A stretch of DNA of 64,000 nucleotides from Teredinibacter turnerae T7901 (GTDB lineage: Bacteria > Pseudomonadota > Gammaproteobacteria > Pseudomonadales > Cellvibrionaceae), in assembly GCF_000023025.1 (NCBI RefSeq), contig NC_012997.1, positions 3,903,125 through 3,967,124 of the forward strand, given 5' to 3'. Every line of letters starts with the position of its first letter. Positions within the stretch are counted from its first letter, which is position 1. The position numbers and the translations under genes are program-made. Below the pieces are notes generated by a model. The model was not told where the DNA came from and searched no databases. It was given only the letters and a program-made list of their open reading frames with translations. Below are positions 44,904 through 54,183 of this stretch, piece after piece.

Positions 44904-46790
44904 CTAATTACCGCGCGGCTCCACCCCACCATTCTGATAATACTGATTAACAGAGAGGCCATTGCTACCCAGCGGAGTATCCTGATCTAGCCCCACATAC
45001 TGACTGCCGAATTTCCAAAGCGACTTCTCGAACAGGTTGTATTTGGCTTCATCCCAGGTGGCCCAGTCGTAACCGATCAAACCGCCCGTATCACCAGAGT
45101 TAGGATTGATACACCAGAAGGTATGATGCACCTTGTGCTCAACCATAAAGTCGCGCAGCTCCGTCATCCAGTGTTCATTGCGTCCACCGTCCATAAAGCC
45201 ACCCCACTCACCAATCAACAAGGGGGCAATATTTTGGTCGTGCAGATAGAACCAGTTGTCGTACCACACATCCGACAACAATGTGTTGCGATCAAACCCA
45301 TCGTAGAACCAATCCTGATCCCACACAGAGGGGCCGTAGTCATGAGGAGAGAACACAATCTGGTTACCCGTCACGTTTAATGGGTAGTCTTTTACGCCAC
45401 GCAAGTTACCCCCCCACCAGGTGAAATGGTAATCGTGTGAATCATCAGATTCCCAGTTCACACTGTCTCGCGGGTACACTTCCACCCCTTCAACCAGAAT
45501 CAACACATTCGGGTTAATCGCCAAAATCCGATTCGCAGCTTCCTCTGCAACGCGCTTCCAGTTGTTCGGATGATTCGAATTATCCCACCGTGCCGCTGCA
45601 GTCTCTGCGTGCGCTTTACCGTGGGGCTCGTTTTCAAGGTCGTAGGCAATAAGCGTATCGTTATTTTTATAACGCGCAGCCACCCACTCCCAGGTTTCGT
45701 AGAATATCTCTTCGGTGATATCACCGTTGTACCACAGAGGTGCGACGTGACCACTGTTGTCAGCTTTTGCGCTGTGTACATCGAGCATAATTTTCAAACC
45801 CATTTGATCGGCCAGCTGCAAAGTACGATCAAAAATCTGCAGCGAATTAAGCCCTTCCAGTTCCGGGTTCGCATAGGTGTTGACATTAACCGGCTTGAAG
45901 ATGCCGTTTTTCCACTCGTACAGCAACTCGGTAGAGATAGGTACCCGTATGATGTTAATGCCGCGATCAGCAATCGCTTGCATAAAGGTTTCGTGATGCG
46001 CACTCCACAAACCGTGGAACACCCGCTCAGAGGCATTAAACCCAAACCAGTTGGCCCCAGTCAGCCATACAGCGCGGCCGCGGTTATCGACAATGGTGTT
46101 GCCTTCCACGTGCAACCAGTCACCGGCAACTGGAAGCCCCGAGCTACTGCTAGAAGAGCTACTGCTAGAAGAGCTACTGCTGGAGGAACTACTGGAGGAA
46201 CTGCTGGAAGATGAACTGCTACTCGACGAGGAGCTTGACGAGCTGGAACTGCTGGATGAACTGGAACTCGAGGTCGTGGAGCTGTTCGACGATGAACTAT
46301 TGCTGGATGAAGAGCTGCTCGAGGATGAACTGCTTGAGGAGCTGCTGCTCGAAGAACTGCTTGAGGAAGAACTACTGGACGAACTGCTACTGGACGAGGA
46401 ACTGGTCGATCCACCACCGCAAAGATCCCCCATCACAGTGACTATCTCAGCGGGATTACCCTGACCTTGAAAGCCGAATGAGGCACTGCCGCCAGGGCTG
46501 AGATTCCCATTCCAGTTCAGGCTACTGGCGCTGTATGGATTGGTGCCAGAGAAGTTAGCGTTCCAACCGTTGGTCACGCGATTATTGCCGCTGTATTCCC
46601 AGCTCACCAGCCAGTTGTTCACACTGCTTCCGGTGTCGTTAGTTACCGTTATTGTGGCGGTGAAGCCACTGTTCCAGGCACTGTCGACACGATATTCACA
46701 GTCTGCTTGAGCAAATGGGGCAATGCACAGAGCGGCAATCGCCAGATTTCGCCCGGCAGACATCAAAGGTTTTATATACGTCTTAGGCAT
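44904..46790 (-). CDS. Secreted cellulase: CBM2, poly-serine linker, GH5 (subfamily 1 type)
   Basis: The 628-residue protein has a signal peptide (residues 1-29, core NLAIAALCIAPFAQA) and a family-2 cellulose-binding module (31-124) with the surface tryptophans W39, W60/W64 and W93 and the terminal cysteine pair C31/C124. A linker of about 90 residues (128-217) follows that is nearly all serine, and then the GH5 catalytic domain. The acid/base is E388 (ENEP motif) and the nucleophile E528 (IGEWGG). The pattern is closest to GH5 subfamily 1 endoglucanases. It hydrolyses beta-1,4-glucan outside the cell. No GH-cluster partner is nearby. ATG 46790 follows AGGACTTCTT weakly. Confidence 0.95.
   Translation of the reverse strand: MPKTYIKPLMSAGRNLAIAALCIAPFAQADCEYRVDSAWNSGFTATITVTNDTGSSVNNWLVSWEYSGNNRVTNGWNANFSGTNPYSASSLNWNGNLSPGGSASFGFQGQGNPAEIVTVMGDLCGGGSTSSSSSSSSSSSSSSSSSSSSSSSSSSSSSSSSSSNSSSSNSSTTSSSSSSSSSSSSSSSSSSSSSSSSSSSSSSSSSSSSSSSSSSSSGLPVAGDWLHVEGNTIVDNRGRAVWLTGANWFGFNASERVFHGLWSAHHETFMQAIADRGINIIRVPISTELLYEWKNGIFKPVNVNTYANPELEGLNSLQIFDRTLQLADQMGLKIMLDVHSAKADNSGHVAPLWYNGDITEEIFYETWEWVAARYKNNDTLIAYDLENEPHGKAHAETAAARWDNSNHPNNWKRVAEEAANRILAINPNVLILVEGVEVYPRDSVNWESDDSHDYHFTWWGGNLRGVKDYPLNVTGNQIVFSPHDYGPSVWDQDWFYDGFDRNTLLSDVWYDNWFYLHDQNIAPLLIGEWGGFMDGGRNEHWMTELRDFMVEHKVHHTFWCINPNSGDTGGLIGYDWATWDEAKYNLFEKSLWKFGSQYVGLDQDTPLGSNGLSVNQYYQNGGVEPRGN
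46140..46409 (-). repeat. Poly-serine linker coding repeat
   Basis: About 270 bases encode the serine run of the cellulase with mixed serine codons. At the right side (46141-46185 in plus coordinates) a 15-base unit GAGCTACTGCTAGAA recurs almost exactly three times, a sign of recent tandem expansion. Confidence 0.85.
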
Positions 46791-46908
46791 AAGAAGTCCT
46801 CATGTAGTAAGACTGATTGATAGAGTAAATTTATTTTTATTGTTGGAGCTGCACGACTTGCGCGAGCTTTATTATCCTGGCGGACATCGAGAGGGTCAGG
46901 TGGAGAGG

Positions 46909-46928
46909 CGCACGCGACTTCGCGTGCG
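46909..46928. repeat. Hairpin upstream of the cellulase gene
   Basis: CGCACGCG (46909-46916) and CGCGTGCG (46921-46928) are perfect complements around ACTT. It lies in the 248-base gap between the MFS gene stop and the cellulase start, without a T run. Confidence 0.5.
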
Positions 46929-47038
46929 AAAATGTGCCGGCCAGATGCGCTATGTTAGTCGTGCTGCGGAGGGAGAATTTGATACTGGACAAACTTCACC
47001 CGCCGACGGGCGGCAAGTTTACCAGATGAAGCAAACAA

Positions 47039-48271
47039 TTAACGTGTTAACACCGTCGCAGATACGCGATAGGAGCGCGAAGCCAGAATACAAGCTAGCA
47101 GCACATACACCGCCAGAGCTGCAGATAACTCGGTCAGTGTTACCCCTGCGTCGATCAATAGGCCAAACAGAAACGGCGAGAGCGATGTGGACCAGACCCC
47201 AAATGACGCGACCATTGAGCGTATGGTTCCCAAGCGAGCGGTTCCGTAGGTCTCCGCCCAGAGGGCGCCACCGACAGGGCCACTACTACCGATAGACACA
47301 CCGAGAAGCCCCAGCAAGACGAAAACTAAATAGTCGCCGGTTAAAAAAGCAACCGCAGCTAACGCCAGAAACATTGGCAAGTTGTACAGCGGCAATAAGC
47401 GACTGGCCGAAAATCGATCCACGGCAATCCCAGCCACAATCGAGCTAACCCAGTGTACGATGCCATAGAGCACAAACCCCATCGCAAAAAAATCACTACT
47501 CCATGCGCGCTGGTCCATAACGAAATTCTGGTGGATAAAAATACCCGTCACAACGAAAGGCGCCGCCACCAATGCTGGCAGAGCAAACCAGAAGCGTCGG
47601 TCCGTCAATAACTCGCGCCGGGCTGCCCCGGCTCTACCGTTGCTTTTGCCTTGATCAACGCTACTTGGCGCTGGGTTAAACTGATACCCGGCCGCCGCCG
47701 CGCGGCTCAGCAGAAAAGGATAAATCGGCAAGAATATGACGATTACAAAACCGGCGACAAAAAGCCAAGTCATTTGCCACCCGAACTGGGTAATCAATAG
47801 CGCAGCCAGCAGTGGCAGAACAATTTCTCCGACCGGAACCCCAGAAGCGGCAACGCTGATTGCCTTGCCGCGATGACTGTCGAAGCAGCGCGCCATGACC
47901 GTCACCCCGGTGTGAGGCAGTAACCCCTGACCGCAAAGCCGCAAAAAATAGAGTGCCGCCACTAGCATTACCGGGTGCATCGCCACGGTGAACAGGGCGC
48001 AAGCGAGGATCAAACCAATCGACACGAACAAGGTGAAACGAGCGAGCGAAATACGATCTATCCAGCTGCCGGCCACCATCAAACTGGTCCCGGCGAGCAA
48101 TGTTGCCAGCGAATAAATCAGCCCATAACCGGAGGCTGTTAACCCGAGGGAAGCTTGAATGGGTGCGCCAAATGCACCGACAAAGAAGGATTGGCCAAAA
48201 TTACCCACAAATACGGCTAAAAAGCCGAACGCGAGCAAATACTTTCCGTTAGATAAGAATGCGGAGGGCAA
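47039..48271 (-). CDS. Major facilitator superfamily transporter
   Basis: The 410-residue inner-membrane protein has about twelve hydrophobic helices in two halves joined by a cytoplasmic loop near residues 195-215 (PSSVDQGKSNGRAGAARREL). The motif-A-like loop between helices 2 and 3 (AGSWIDRISLARFTLF near residue 67) is typical of MFS carriers. The cargo cannot be deduced. The start is TTG 48271 without a convincing ribosome-binding site; no ATG is in frame further upstream before a stop codon, and a later TTG at 48238 would cut the first helix. It follows the 113-residue unknown gene after 85 bases and is not obviously tied to the cellulase. Confidence 0.8.
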   Translation of the reverse strand: MPSAFLSNGKYLLAFGFLAVFVGNFGQSFFVGAFGAPIQASLGLTASGYGLIYSLATLLAGTSLMVAGSWIDRISLARFTLFVSIGLILACALFTVAMHPVMLVAALYFLRLCGQGLLPHTGVTVMARCFDSHRGKAISVAASGVPVGEIVLPLLAALLITQFGWQMTWLFVAGFVIVIFLPIYPFLLSRAAAAGYQFNPAPSSVDQGKSNGRAGAARRELLTDRRFWFALPALVAAPFVVTGIFIHQNFVMDQRAWSSDFFAMGFVLYGIVHWVSSIVAGIAVDRFSASRLLPLYNLPMFLALAAVAFLTGDYLVFVLLGLLGVSIGSSGPVGGALWAETYGTARLGTIRSMVASFGVWSTSLSPFLFGLLIDAGVTLTELSAALAVYVLLACILASRSYRVSATVLTR

Positions 48272-48355
48272 TGGTGCAACACCTGTAATACAACATGGAG
48301 CGCCATTATACCGATCAGGCTCGCAATATGCCGTGCCGCAATAAAATTTCCGAGG

Positions 48356-48697
48356 TTAGTGTCGCAGCGACAAACGCCGATCCATATCAATGGAGCCGCT
48401 TTCGTCCAATACGCCATAGCGGTTATCGTTGCAGTTCAAAACGACAACGGTTGGCCGCCGGAAAAGCTGCCGACGGACGAATGCCAATTGCCAGCCAAAA
48501 CTTTCCAAATGCCTGAGCGACAGGGTTTGTTCATCATTGAGATAAGTTGAGAGGTTGAATGGCACTGGTTGACAGCGGTTGCGGCGATCGCGATTCGCGT
48601 GCCTGGCGACAGTCAGGGAGCTGGGATAGGGCTCATCGGTCTCAATGACCGTGTAGCCCGGAAGGCGGGACTGGAAATTAGATCGCATGGCATTCAT
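48356..48697 (-). CDS. Small protein of unknown function
   Basis: The 113-residue product (110 if the second ATG at 48688 is used) has no signal peptide or membrane helix. It is rich in arginine and asparagine and holds a conserved-looking core, LSLRHLESFGWQLAFVRRQLFRRPTVVVLN near residues 60-90 (in part), which predicts a helix followed by a beta strand. AAGGA lies upstream at a better distance for the second ATG. No family is recognised with confidence; similar short proteins occur in related marine gammaproteobacteria, from memory rather than a search. It may be co-transcribed with the MFS transporter. Confidence 0.6.
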   Translation of the reverse strand: MNAMRSNFQSRLPGYTVIETDEPYPSSLTVARHANRDRRNRCQPVPFNLSTYLNDEQTLSLRHLESFGWQLAFVRRQLFRRPTVVVLNCNDNRYGVLDESGSIDMDRRLSLRH

Positions 48698-49083
48698 TCC
48701 TTCGAGATAACACTCTGATTTGGCCCCACCCCTGACAGTAGCAAGTTCCGTCTGCGGCGAGAAACCCTCCGGTTTACTGCGTTTTTGGAAACGACAGATT
48801 TTTAAACTGCAGATTTTTAAACGACAGGCTGAAGCATTGCCCAGTAGATTAGCGGCGAAGCGCCAACCTGCTCAAGGACATATTCACCATAAACTTGGGA
48901 AATCTAAACACCGGATATTGGCTCGCAGGAGATCGTACTGACACGATTTGCGCAATGAAGACGAGACAAAACGAACGGCGGTACGCTGCCCCCCTTAGCA
49001 TTCGCGCCACCGCGATAACAACAGTGGCAATGCGCCGCCGAACCGTTTAAGCACTTAAGAGAAGAGCCGCGCGCGAGCAGAGG
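48698..49083. other. 386-base gap without genes
   Basis: No gene is supported. A 13-base sequence CAGATTTTTAAAC occurs twice (48795-48807 and 48810-48822) as a near-tandem duplication with a 15-base period. The part near 49000-49080 is GC-rich and lies after the orn stop; no clear terminator is seen. Confidence 0.5.
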
Positions 49084-49632
49084 CTAACCCATCTGTATAA
49101 AGTGGTCTCTGTAATAGCTCATTTCCGCTATAGATTCGCGGATATCATCGAGTGCCAGATGCGTGCCCTGCTTTGTGAAGCCATCCTTCAACTCGGGTCG
49201 CCACCGGCTTACCAGCTCTTTCAAGGTACTGACATCCAGATTGCGATAGTGAAAATAGTCCGCCAGTTTTGGCATAAAGCGTTGCAGAAAACGCCGGTCC
49301 TGCCCGATTGAGTTACCGCACATGGGTGACTTACCCGCAGGTACCCATTCGCACAAAAACGCCAGCGTCGCAACTTCGGCGTTCGCCGTTGTCACGTCGC
49401 TATCGCGTACACGCTGCGTCAGCCCGGATTTTCCATGTTGATTGGTACACCACTCGTCCATCAAGTCGAGCACAGCATCCGGCTGGTGGATCGCCATCAC
49501 CGGCCCTTCCGCCAAAATATTCAGATGCTCGTCAGTGACAACGGTGGCTATCTCAATTATAAAATCCCGCTCGGGAACCAGGCCGGTCATTTCCAAATCG
49601 ACCCAGATAAGGTTGTTTTCGCTGCTACCCAT
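49084..49632 (-). CDS. orn: Oligoribonuclease Orn
   Basis: The 182-residue DEDDh exonuclease degrades 2-5 base RNA fragments, including the pGpG left from cyclic di-GMP breakdown. Catalytic residues stand in the usual motifs: [11 protein letters not shown] near residue 8 (D12, E14), [12 protein letters not shown] near 105 (D112) and [11 protein letters not shown] near 158 (H158, D162-D163). The ATG at 49632 is preferred because GGAAATGATT precedes it; two earlier ATG codons (49644, 49638) have poorer spacing. The gene is divergent from rsgA across 93 bases, the conserved orn-rsgA arrangement. Confidence 0.96.
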   Translation of the reverse strand: MGSSENNLIWVDLEMTGLVPERDFIIEIATVVTDEHLNILAEGPVMAIHQPDAVLDLMDEWCTNQHGKSGLTQRVRDSDVTTANAEVATLAFLCEWVPAGKSPMCGNSIGQDRRFLQRFMPKLADYFHYRNLDVSTLKELVSRWRPELKDGFTKQGTHLALDDIRESIAEMSYYRDHFIQMG

Positions 49633-49725
49633 AATCATTTCCATTACAATAGAAAAATTATTTTATCAGTATAAACGGGGTATATCCCATTAGCGTCCTT
49701 ACAATCGGCCTTCCACGAGGCTACC

Positions 49726-50712
49726 ATGGCTAAGCGCAAGCTGACCCAGCAACAAAGCCGGCGCATCGCCAAGCAGCAAAAAGCGCTGCGCCAGACGACA
49801 GAATTGGAGAATGTGCTACCGGGTTTGGTCATTTCCCGGTATGGCAAACAGGCCGACGTGGAAACCGCCTCCGGTGAATTGTACCGTTGTCATTTGCGAC
49901 GCAACCTGGGAGATCTCGTCACCGGCGACCGGGTCGCGCTCCAACTGGAAGACGAAGGCGCTGTTATTGTTTCGGTTGAGCCAGCAAAAAACCGCTTACA
50001 ACGCCCAGACAGCTACGGAAAACTCAAAGCGATCGGAGCTAACATCGACCAAATGGTCATTGTTATCGCTCCGCAGCCTGAGGCCCACCCCAATCTCATC
50101 GATCGTTATCTGGTAGTAGCAGAAAATCTTGATGTTCAACCGCTGTTGCTGGTCAACAAATCCGACCTGATAGCCCCGTCCTCGCATGAGACGCTCACTG
50201 AAATAGCCCAATTGTATTCCTCGCTCCACTACCCAATATTACATGTGTCGGCCAAAGCAGATATGGGTATGGCAGCGCTCGAGGCGCAACTGGCAAACCG
50301 CACCAGTATTTTTGTGGGCCAGTCCGGCGTCGGTAAGTCATCACTCTTGCAAAACCTGTTGCCTGGAGAAGATCTCAAAATTGGCGATCTTTCCGAACAG
50401 GTCGGCAAAGGTAAACACACCACGACTTACGCTCGCTTATACCACTTTAGCTCTGGCGGAAATTGCATAGATTCTCCGGGCATACGCGAATTCGGTCTGT
50501 GGCACTTCGACAAAACACAACTGCTGAATGGCTTTGTGGAGCTGCGTCAATACGGTGGTTCCTGTAAATTTAGCGACTGCAGCCATAACAACGACCCCGG
50601 TTGTGCTATCCGCGAAGCCGTCGACGCTGGTGAAATACAGCCCCAGCGCTACGAGAGCTTCCTGCGTATTGCTGCCACACTGGATGATGTACAGGTTAAG
50701 CATCCAAACTAA
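49726..50712 (+). CDS. rsgA: Ribosome small-subunit GTPase RsgA
   Basis: The 328-residue circularly permuted GTPase checks late maturation of the 30S subunit. It has a basic N-terminal extension (MAKRKLTQQQSRRIAKQQKA), an OB-fold domain (about 40-110), the G domain in permuted order (LVNKSDL near residue 142, GQSGVGKSSLLQNLL near 200, DSPGIREFGLW near 248), and the zinc site at the C-terminus (CKFSDCSHNNDPGCAI near 284). ATG 49726 follows CCACGAGGCTACC. It leads a three-gene plus-strand unit with the sulfurtransferase and psd genes. No defect is seen. Confidence 0.97.
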   Translation: MAKRKLTQQQSRRIAKQQKALRQTTELENVLPGLVISRYGKQADVETASGELYRCHLRRNLGDLVTGDRVALQLEDEGAVIVSVEPAKNRLQRPDSYGKLKAIGANIDQMVIVIAPQPEAHPNLIDRYLVVAENLDVQPLLLVNKSDLIAPSSHETLTEIAQLYSSLHYPILHVSAKADMGMAALEAQLANRTSIFVGQSGVGKSSLLQNLLPGEDLKIGDLSEQVGKGKHTTTYARLYHFSSGGNCIDSPGIREFGLWHFDKTQLLNGFVELRQYGGSCKFSDCSHNNDPGCAIREAVDAGEIQPQRYESFLRIAATLDDVQVKHPN

Positions 50713-50724
50713 AAAGGAGCCCCG

Positions 50725-51558
50725 ATGGCGACCACAGAACTTCCTTTGCTGATTGAACCGCAAGATCTCGCTGCGTTTTTGGCCGAGAACCCCCAACCCG
50801 ACACTCCAATTTGTATTGTGGACTTGAGTTCTGAACAATCCTACCAGTCGGGCCATATACCTGGCGCAGTGCATTTACCTGCCCAAGCACTGATTTGCGG
50901 TTACCCCCCGGCGGCAGGAAAGCTACCGGGCGATGAGCAGCTTAATCGCGTTTTTTCCCATTTGGGGTTAACGCCTGACACGCACTTCATTGTGTATGAC
51001 GATGAGGGCGGTGGCTGGGCCGGCCGTTTTATCTGGACCCTGGATGTTATTGGCCACCAGCAATACTCCTACGTAAACGGCGGTATCCTGGCCTGGCGCG
51101 GCGAAGGCCTGCCGGTCGAAACCCAGGAAAATCTAGCCCAGCCAACAGATGTCAATGTGCAGATACACGAACAGCCCATTGCAGAAATACCTTACATCCT
51201 CGGTGAACTGGGGAATCAAGGTTTTGTGATCTGGGATGCCCGTTCACCAGAAGAATATCGCGGCGAAAAAATTCTAGCTCAAAAAGGTGGCCATATTCCA
51301 GGTGCAATAAACTGTGAATGGACCAGCCTGATGGACCCGGATAACCACTTCCGCGTTCTCACCGATGCCGAAGAACGCCTCGGAATACTCGGCATAAGAA
51401 AAGGACAATCGATAGTCACCCACTGTCAATCTCATCACCGGTCGGGGTTCACTTACTTGGTTGGTAAAATTTTAGGTTTTTCTATCAAGGGCTACCACGG
51501 CTCTTGGTCTGAGTGGGGCAATCATCCGGATACCCCCGTTGAAGAGGCAAGTTTGTGA
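50725..51558 (+). CDS. Thiosulfate/3-mercaptopyruvate sulfurtransferase (two rhodanese domains)
   Basis: The 277-residue protein has two rhodanese domains. The N-terminal one (residues 10-115) keeps the fold, ending VYDDEGGGWAGRF in place of the active loop, so it is likely inactive. The C-terminal one (150-270) carries the active-site cysteine in THCQSHHRSGFTY near residue 231. The layout matches SseA-type enzymes, which transfer sulfane sulfur. ATG 50725 follows AAAAAGGAGCCCCG, only 12 bases after rsgA, and the stop overlaps the psd start (GTGA). The donor and acceptor in this cell are unknown. Confidence 0.93.
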   Translation: MATTELPLLIEPQDLAAFLAENPQPDTPICIVDLSSEQSYQSGHIPGAVHLPAQALICGYPPAAGKLPGDEQLNRVFSHLGLTPDTHFIVYDDEGGGWAGRFIWTLDVIGHQQYSYVNGGILAWRGEGLPVETQENLAQPTDVNVQIHEQPIAEIPYILGELGNQGFVIWDARSPEEYRGEKILAQKGGHIPGAINCEWTSLMDPDNHFRVLTDAEERLGILGIRKGQSIVTHCQSHHRSGFTYLVGKILGFSIKGYHGSWSEWGNHPDTPVEEASL

Positions 51559-52424
51559 AGTCTACCTTATTTATTCTGCTCCAATACATCACCCCACACC
51601 ACCTGCTTTCGCGCCTGGTGGGCTGGTTTGCGAACACCGAAATCACATGGATTAAGCGCCTTTTTATCGAAAAATTTGCCGCACAGTTTGCGGTCAATAT
51701 GGCGGAAGCCGAGAATCCCGACCTCTCGAGTTACGCCAGCTTTAACGAATTTTTTTGCCGCCCGCTGCGCGCCGATGCACGCCCTATGACTCTGGATGCA
51801 AACCGCCTGCTCTGTCCGGCAGACGGCGCTATCAGCCAGCTTGGCACTATCGACGGGCAAACGATTTTTCAGGCTAAAGGGCGCAGCTTTAGCCTGAAGG
51901 CTTTGCTTGGCGGCAACGCTGAACTCGCAGAGCAGTTTCACAACGGCTCGTTTTGCACTGTGTACCTTTCACCAAAGGATTATCATCGGGTGCACATGCC
52001 TATCGGCGGCACTCTCACAACCATGACTCACGTGCCCGGTGCATTGTTTTCGGTAAATCCAACCACTGTTGAGGGCGTTGACAATTTATTTGCGCGAAAT
52101 GAACGGGTCGTCTCGGTTTTTGAGACGCACCTTGGACCGGTTGCGGTGATACTGGTGGGAGCTATGATTGTCGCGTCGATCGAAACCGTTTGGGCAGGCG
52201 AGATCGCACCAAGAGGCAAGCAACCCACCCACTTTAACTACCGGCCGCAAGCTCCGGTTGAATTACATCAAGGGGAAGAAATGGGTCGCTTTAAGCTGGG
52301 TTCCACCGTCATTCTCGTACTCCCGCCCGGCGTAACTGAATGGGAATCACTCTCCAGCGGCACCCCCGTGCGATTGGGCGAACCCCTCGCACAACTTACC
52401 CCGAAGAACCCAACCGAGAGCTAA
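51555..52424 (+). CDS. psd: Phosphatidylserine decarboxylase proenzyme
   Basis: The 289-residue inner-membrane enzyme makes phosphatidylethanolamine. It needs a pyruvoyl group formed by self-cleavage before the serine of the LGST motif, here FKLGSTVILVLPPG near residue 252. Other family motifs are ASFNEFFCRPLRADARP near 57, FLSPKDYHRVHMP-type YLSPKDYHRVHMPIGG near 137, and NERVVSVFETHLGPVAVILVGA near 177. The start is a GTG at 51555 overlapping the stop of the preceding sulfurtransferase, showing tight coupling. The rsgA-sulfurtransferase-psd order is common in pseudomonads. A bidirectional terminator follows the stop. Confidence 0.97.
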   Translation: MKSTLFILLQYITPHHLLSRLVGWFANTEITWIKRLFIEKFAAQFAVNMAEAENPDLSSYASFNEFFCRPLRADARPMTLDANRLLCPADGAISQLGTIDGQTIFQAKGRSFSLKALLGGNAELAEQFHNGSFCTVYLSPKDYHRVHMPIGGTLTTMTHVPGALFSVNPTTVEGVDNLFARNERVVSVFETHLGPVAVILVGAMIVASIETVWAGEIAPRGKQPTHFNYRPQAPVELHQGEEMGRFKLGSTVILVLPPGVTEWESLSSGTPVRLGEPLAQLTPKNPTES

Positions 52425-52430
52425 GAGACA

Positions 52431-52459
52431 AAAAAAAGCCCCGACGATCGGGGCTTTTT
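52431..52459. terminator. Bidirectional Rho-independent terminator
   Basis: GCCCCGA (52438-52444) and TCGGGGC (52448-52454) form a 7-bp stem around CGA, flanked by seven A (52431-52437) and five T (52455-52459). It serves psd on the plus strand and the HD-GYP gene on the minus strand. Confidence 0.93.
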
Positions 52460-52478
52460 CATAAGGTATAACTGTTTA

Positions 52479-53858
52479 TCAGGAAAAGCCTGGGAGTTTT
52501 AACCCTTTACGTTTAAAGAGCCCGAGCAACCCCTTACCCTGCTTGCCCTGAATATATTGATCGCGAATAGATGTGATATCCACGTCGTAAGCACCCGGCT
52601 CCAGATCTTGCAATATATCTACTCGGCGAACTTCTGAAGCGAGGTACTTGCCCGAATCCAGTTTTGCCTGTGTTTCTCGCTCTTCAACCGCAAGGTCTAA
52701 GCGCTGAGGCTCGCGCAAGGGCTGCTTATATGCGTCCATCACAACCATCACAATAGGTTTGAGACGGCGCTCGAAGTTCTGCTCTACAACAACGCCTACT
52801 TCGCCTGTCGAGAGCTCCACCAGGGTACCGGTGGGATATAGGCCGATAGCGCGAATAAACTCCACCACCAACTCTTCCTGGAATTCAATTCCCCGTTGAT
52901 CATACAGTTTACCAACGGCTTTCGATGGCGACACCGGCTTGGACTGCCCACGCGGGTTGATTGTCTCATCATAAAAAGTAACCACACCTGCGATTTTACC
53001 GAGTAATGGGATTTTATCGCCGCGCAAGTGCTGAGGAAAACCACTGCCATTCACTCGCTCGCAATGGGTTTTTACCACCGAGGTAACGCGCGGCTGCACG
53101 TCTGGCAACTTGCGTAAAATCTCTACCCCGTAATCGATAAACTTTTCGTAGGCCTGCTGCTCCGTCTCCGATCGCTTCTGGCTTTCCAGCAAATGCTGTG
53201 GCAAACGAGTTTTACCAATGTCTTTTAATAATACGCCAAACGCCAGTACATCAAGATCAGACTTGGGTAAGCCAATATGACGCCCGAAGAGAATCGCCCA
53301 TACCGCCGAACGGACGGCGTGGGCGTATGTATATTGGTCTTTCTCCCGCACGCGGCTGAGCCAGGTGAAAGCGTCGGGACTGCGCAGTACACTGTCCACC
53401 ATCTGGCTGGCTGCGCGCTTAGTTTCATTAATGGGTACGCTGTAATTATCGCGGTTGACCTGCTCCATCACAGAACCAACCGCATTGTAAACCTGTTGGT
53501 GAAGCTCCCTGGCCGGCTCAATCTCCTTCTCCAGCGGCTGCACTTCGCGGTACACGTCGCGGCGTATTTTCAGTGGTGCGACATCGACCATCCGCGTTTG
53601 GCGGGCAGCGCGTTGCGGTTTGCGCATACCACTTGCGCCGGTCAATTTTCGCAGATCGGTCTTTACCGGAGCGGAGCCTTTAACCACGTCGATGTAAACA
53701 AAATTGCAATGAACTTTGAGTTCTTTAATTTCGTCCAGATCGCGGATATAGAACCCCTGCAGAGGAAACGGCGTTTGCGTCCATGGCCGATCAAGGCCAG
53801 ACACAAACATCCCAACTGTGAGCTCGTTAACTTCAACTTTGACTTGCTTGATACCCAA
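52479..53858 (-). CDS. Degenerate HD-GYP domain protein with DUF3391
   Basis: The 459-residue protein has an N-terminal DUF3391 domain (VNELTVGMFVSGLDRPWTQTPF near residue 10, in part) and a C-terminal HD-GYP domain of the cyclic di-GMP phosphodiesterase family. The catalytic HD pair is changed: the motif reads LLKDIGKTRLP (K212 in place of histidine, codon at 53223-53225), and the HHExxDGxGYP signature reads HCERVNGSGFP near residue 264. Loss of metal-ligand positions suggests a non-catalytic receptor or scaffold. TTG 53858 is chosen as start because GAGGAAGCATAC precedes it and the family begins there; an upstream TTG at 53936 would add 26 unrelated residues. Confidence 0.85.
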   Translation of the reverse strand: MGIKQVKVEVNELTVGMFVSGLDRPWTQTPFPLQGFYIRDLDEIKELKVHCNFVYIDVVKGSAPVKTDLRKLTGASGMRKPQRAARQTRMVDVAPLKIRRDVYREVQPLEKEIEPARELHQQVYNAVGSVMEQVNRDNYSVPINETKRAASQMVDSVLRSPDAFTWLSRVREKDQYTYAHAVRSAVWAILFGRHIGLPKSDLDVLAFGVLLKDIGKTRLPQHLLESQKRSETEQQAYEKFIDYGVEILRKLPDVQPRVTSVVKTHCERVNGSGFPQHLRGDKIPLLGKIAGVVTFYDETINPRGQSKPVSPSKAVGKLYDQRGIEFQEELVVEFIRAIGLYPTGTLVELSTGEVGVVVEQNFERRLKPIVMVVMDAYKQPLREPQRLDLAVEERETQAKLDSGKYLASEVRRVDILQDLEPGAYDVDITSIRDQYIQGKQGKGLLGLFKRKGLKLPGFS

Positions 53859-54183
53859 GTATGCTTCCTCGAGAGGTAGGAGAAACGATCCCAGCGTATC
53901 GACTTTGGTAAGCCTAAACTGCCAACATCCTTGCAATTTGCTAATCCGCGTTAAGAATTAGGGGATCTAAAAAAGTCCTGTAATGGACAAATTATATACG
54001 AGCGAGCCTCTAACGGAATACCCAATCGATAAACGGGCATTCACACACTGAGCCAGACAACGTGCGCCAGAACCAGGATATTGGTGAAGATCGGTGTGCT
54101 CGAATGGATCAATGTAACCGAAAGACAAAAAAATAGAGAGGCGGCTGCGGTCGGCAATGCGCCGGACCGCGCCAAAGACGCCG
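53859..54183. other. 325-base gap without genes
   Basis: It holds the upstream region of the degenerate HD-GYP gene and the 3' side of hemE. An open minus-strand frame between 53967 and 54356 lies mostly inside hemE in another frame and is not supported as a gene. No strong terminator or repeat is seen. Confidence 0.5.

Noticed and set aside
46051-46464. Plus-strand open frame rich in Glu and Leu opposite the cellulase linker
   Set aside because: It is the complement of the poly-serine codons; composition follows from the repeat, and there is no start signal or family.
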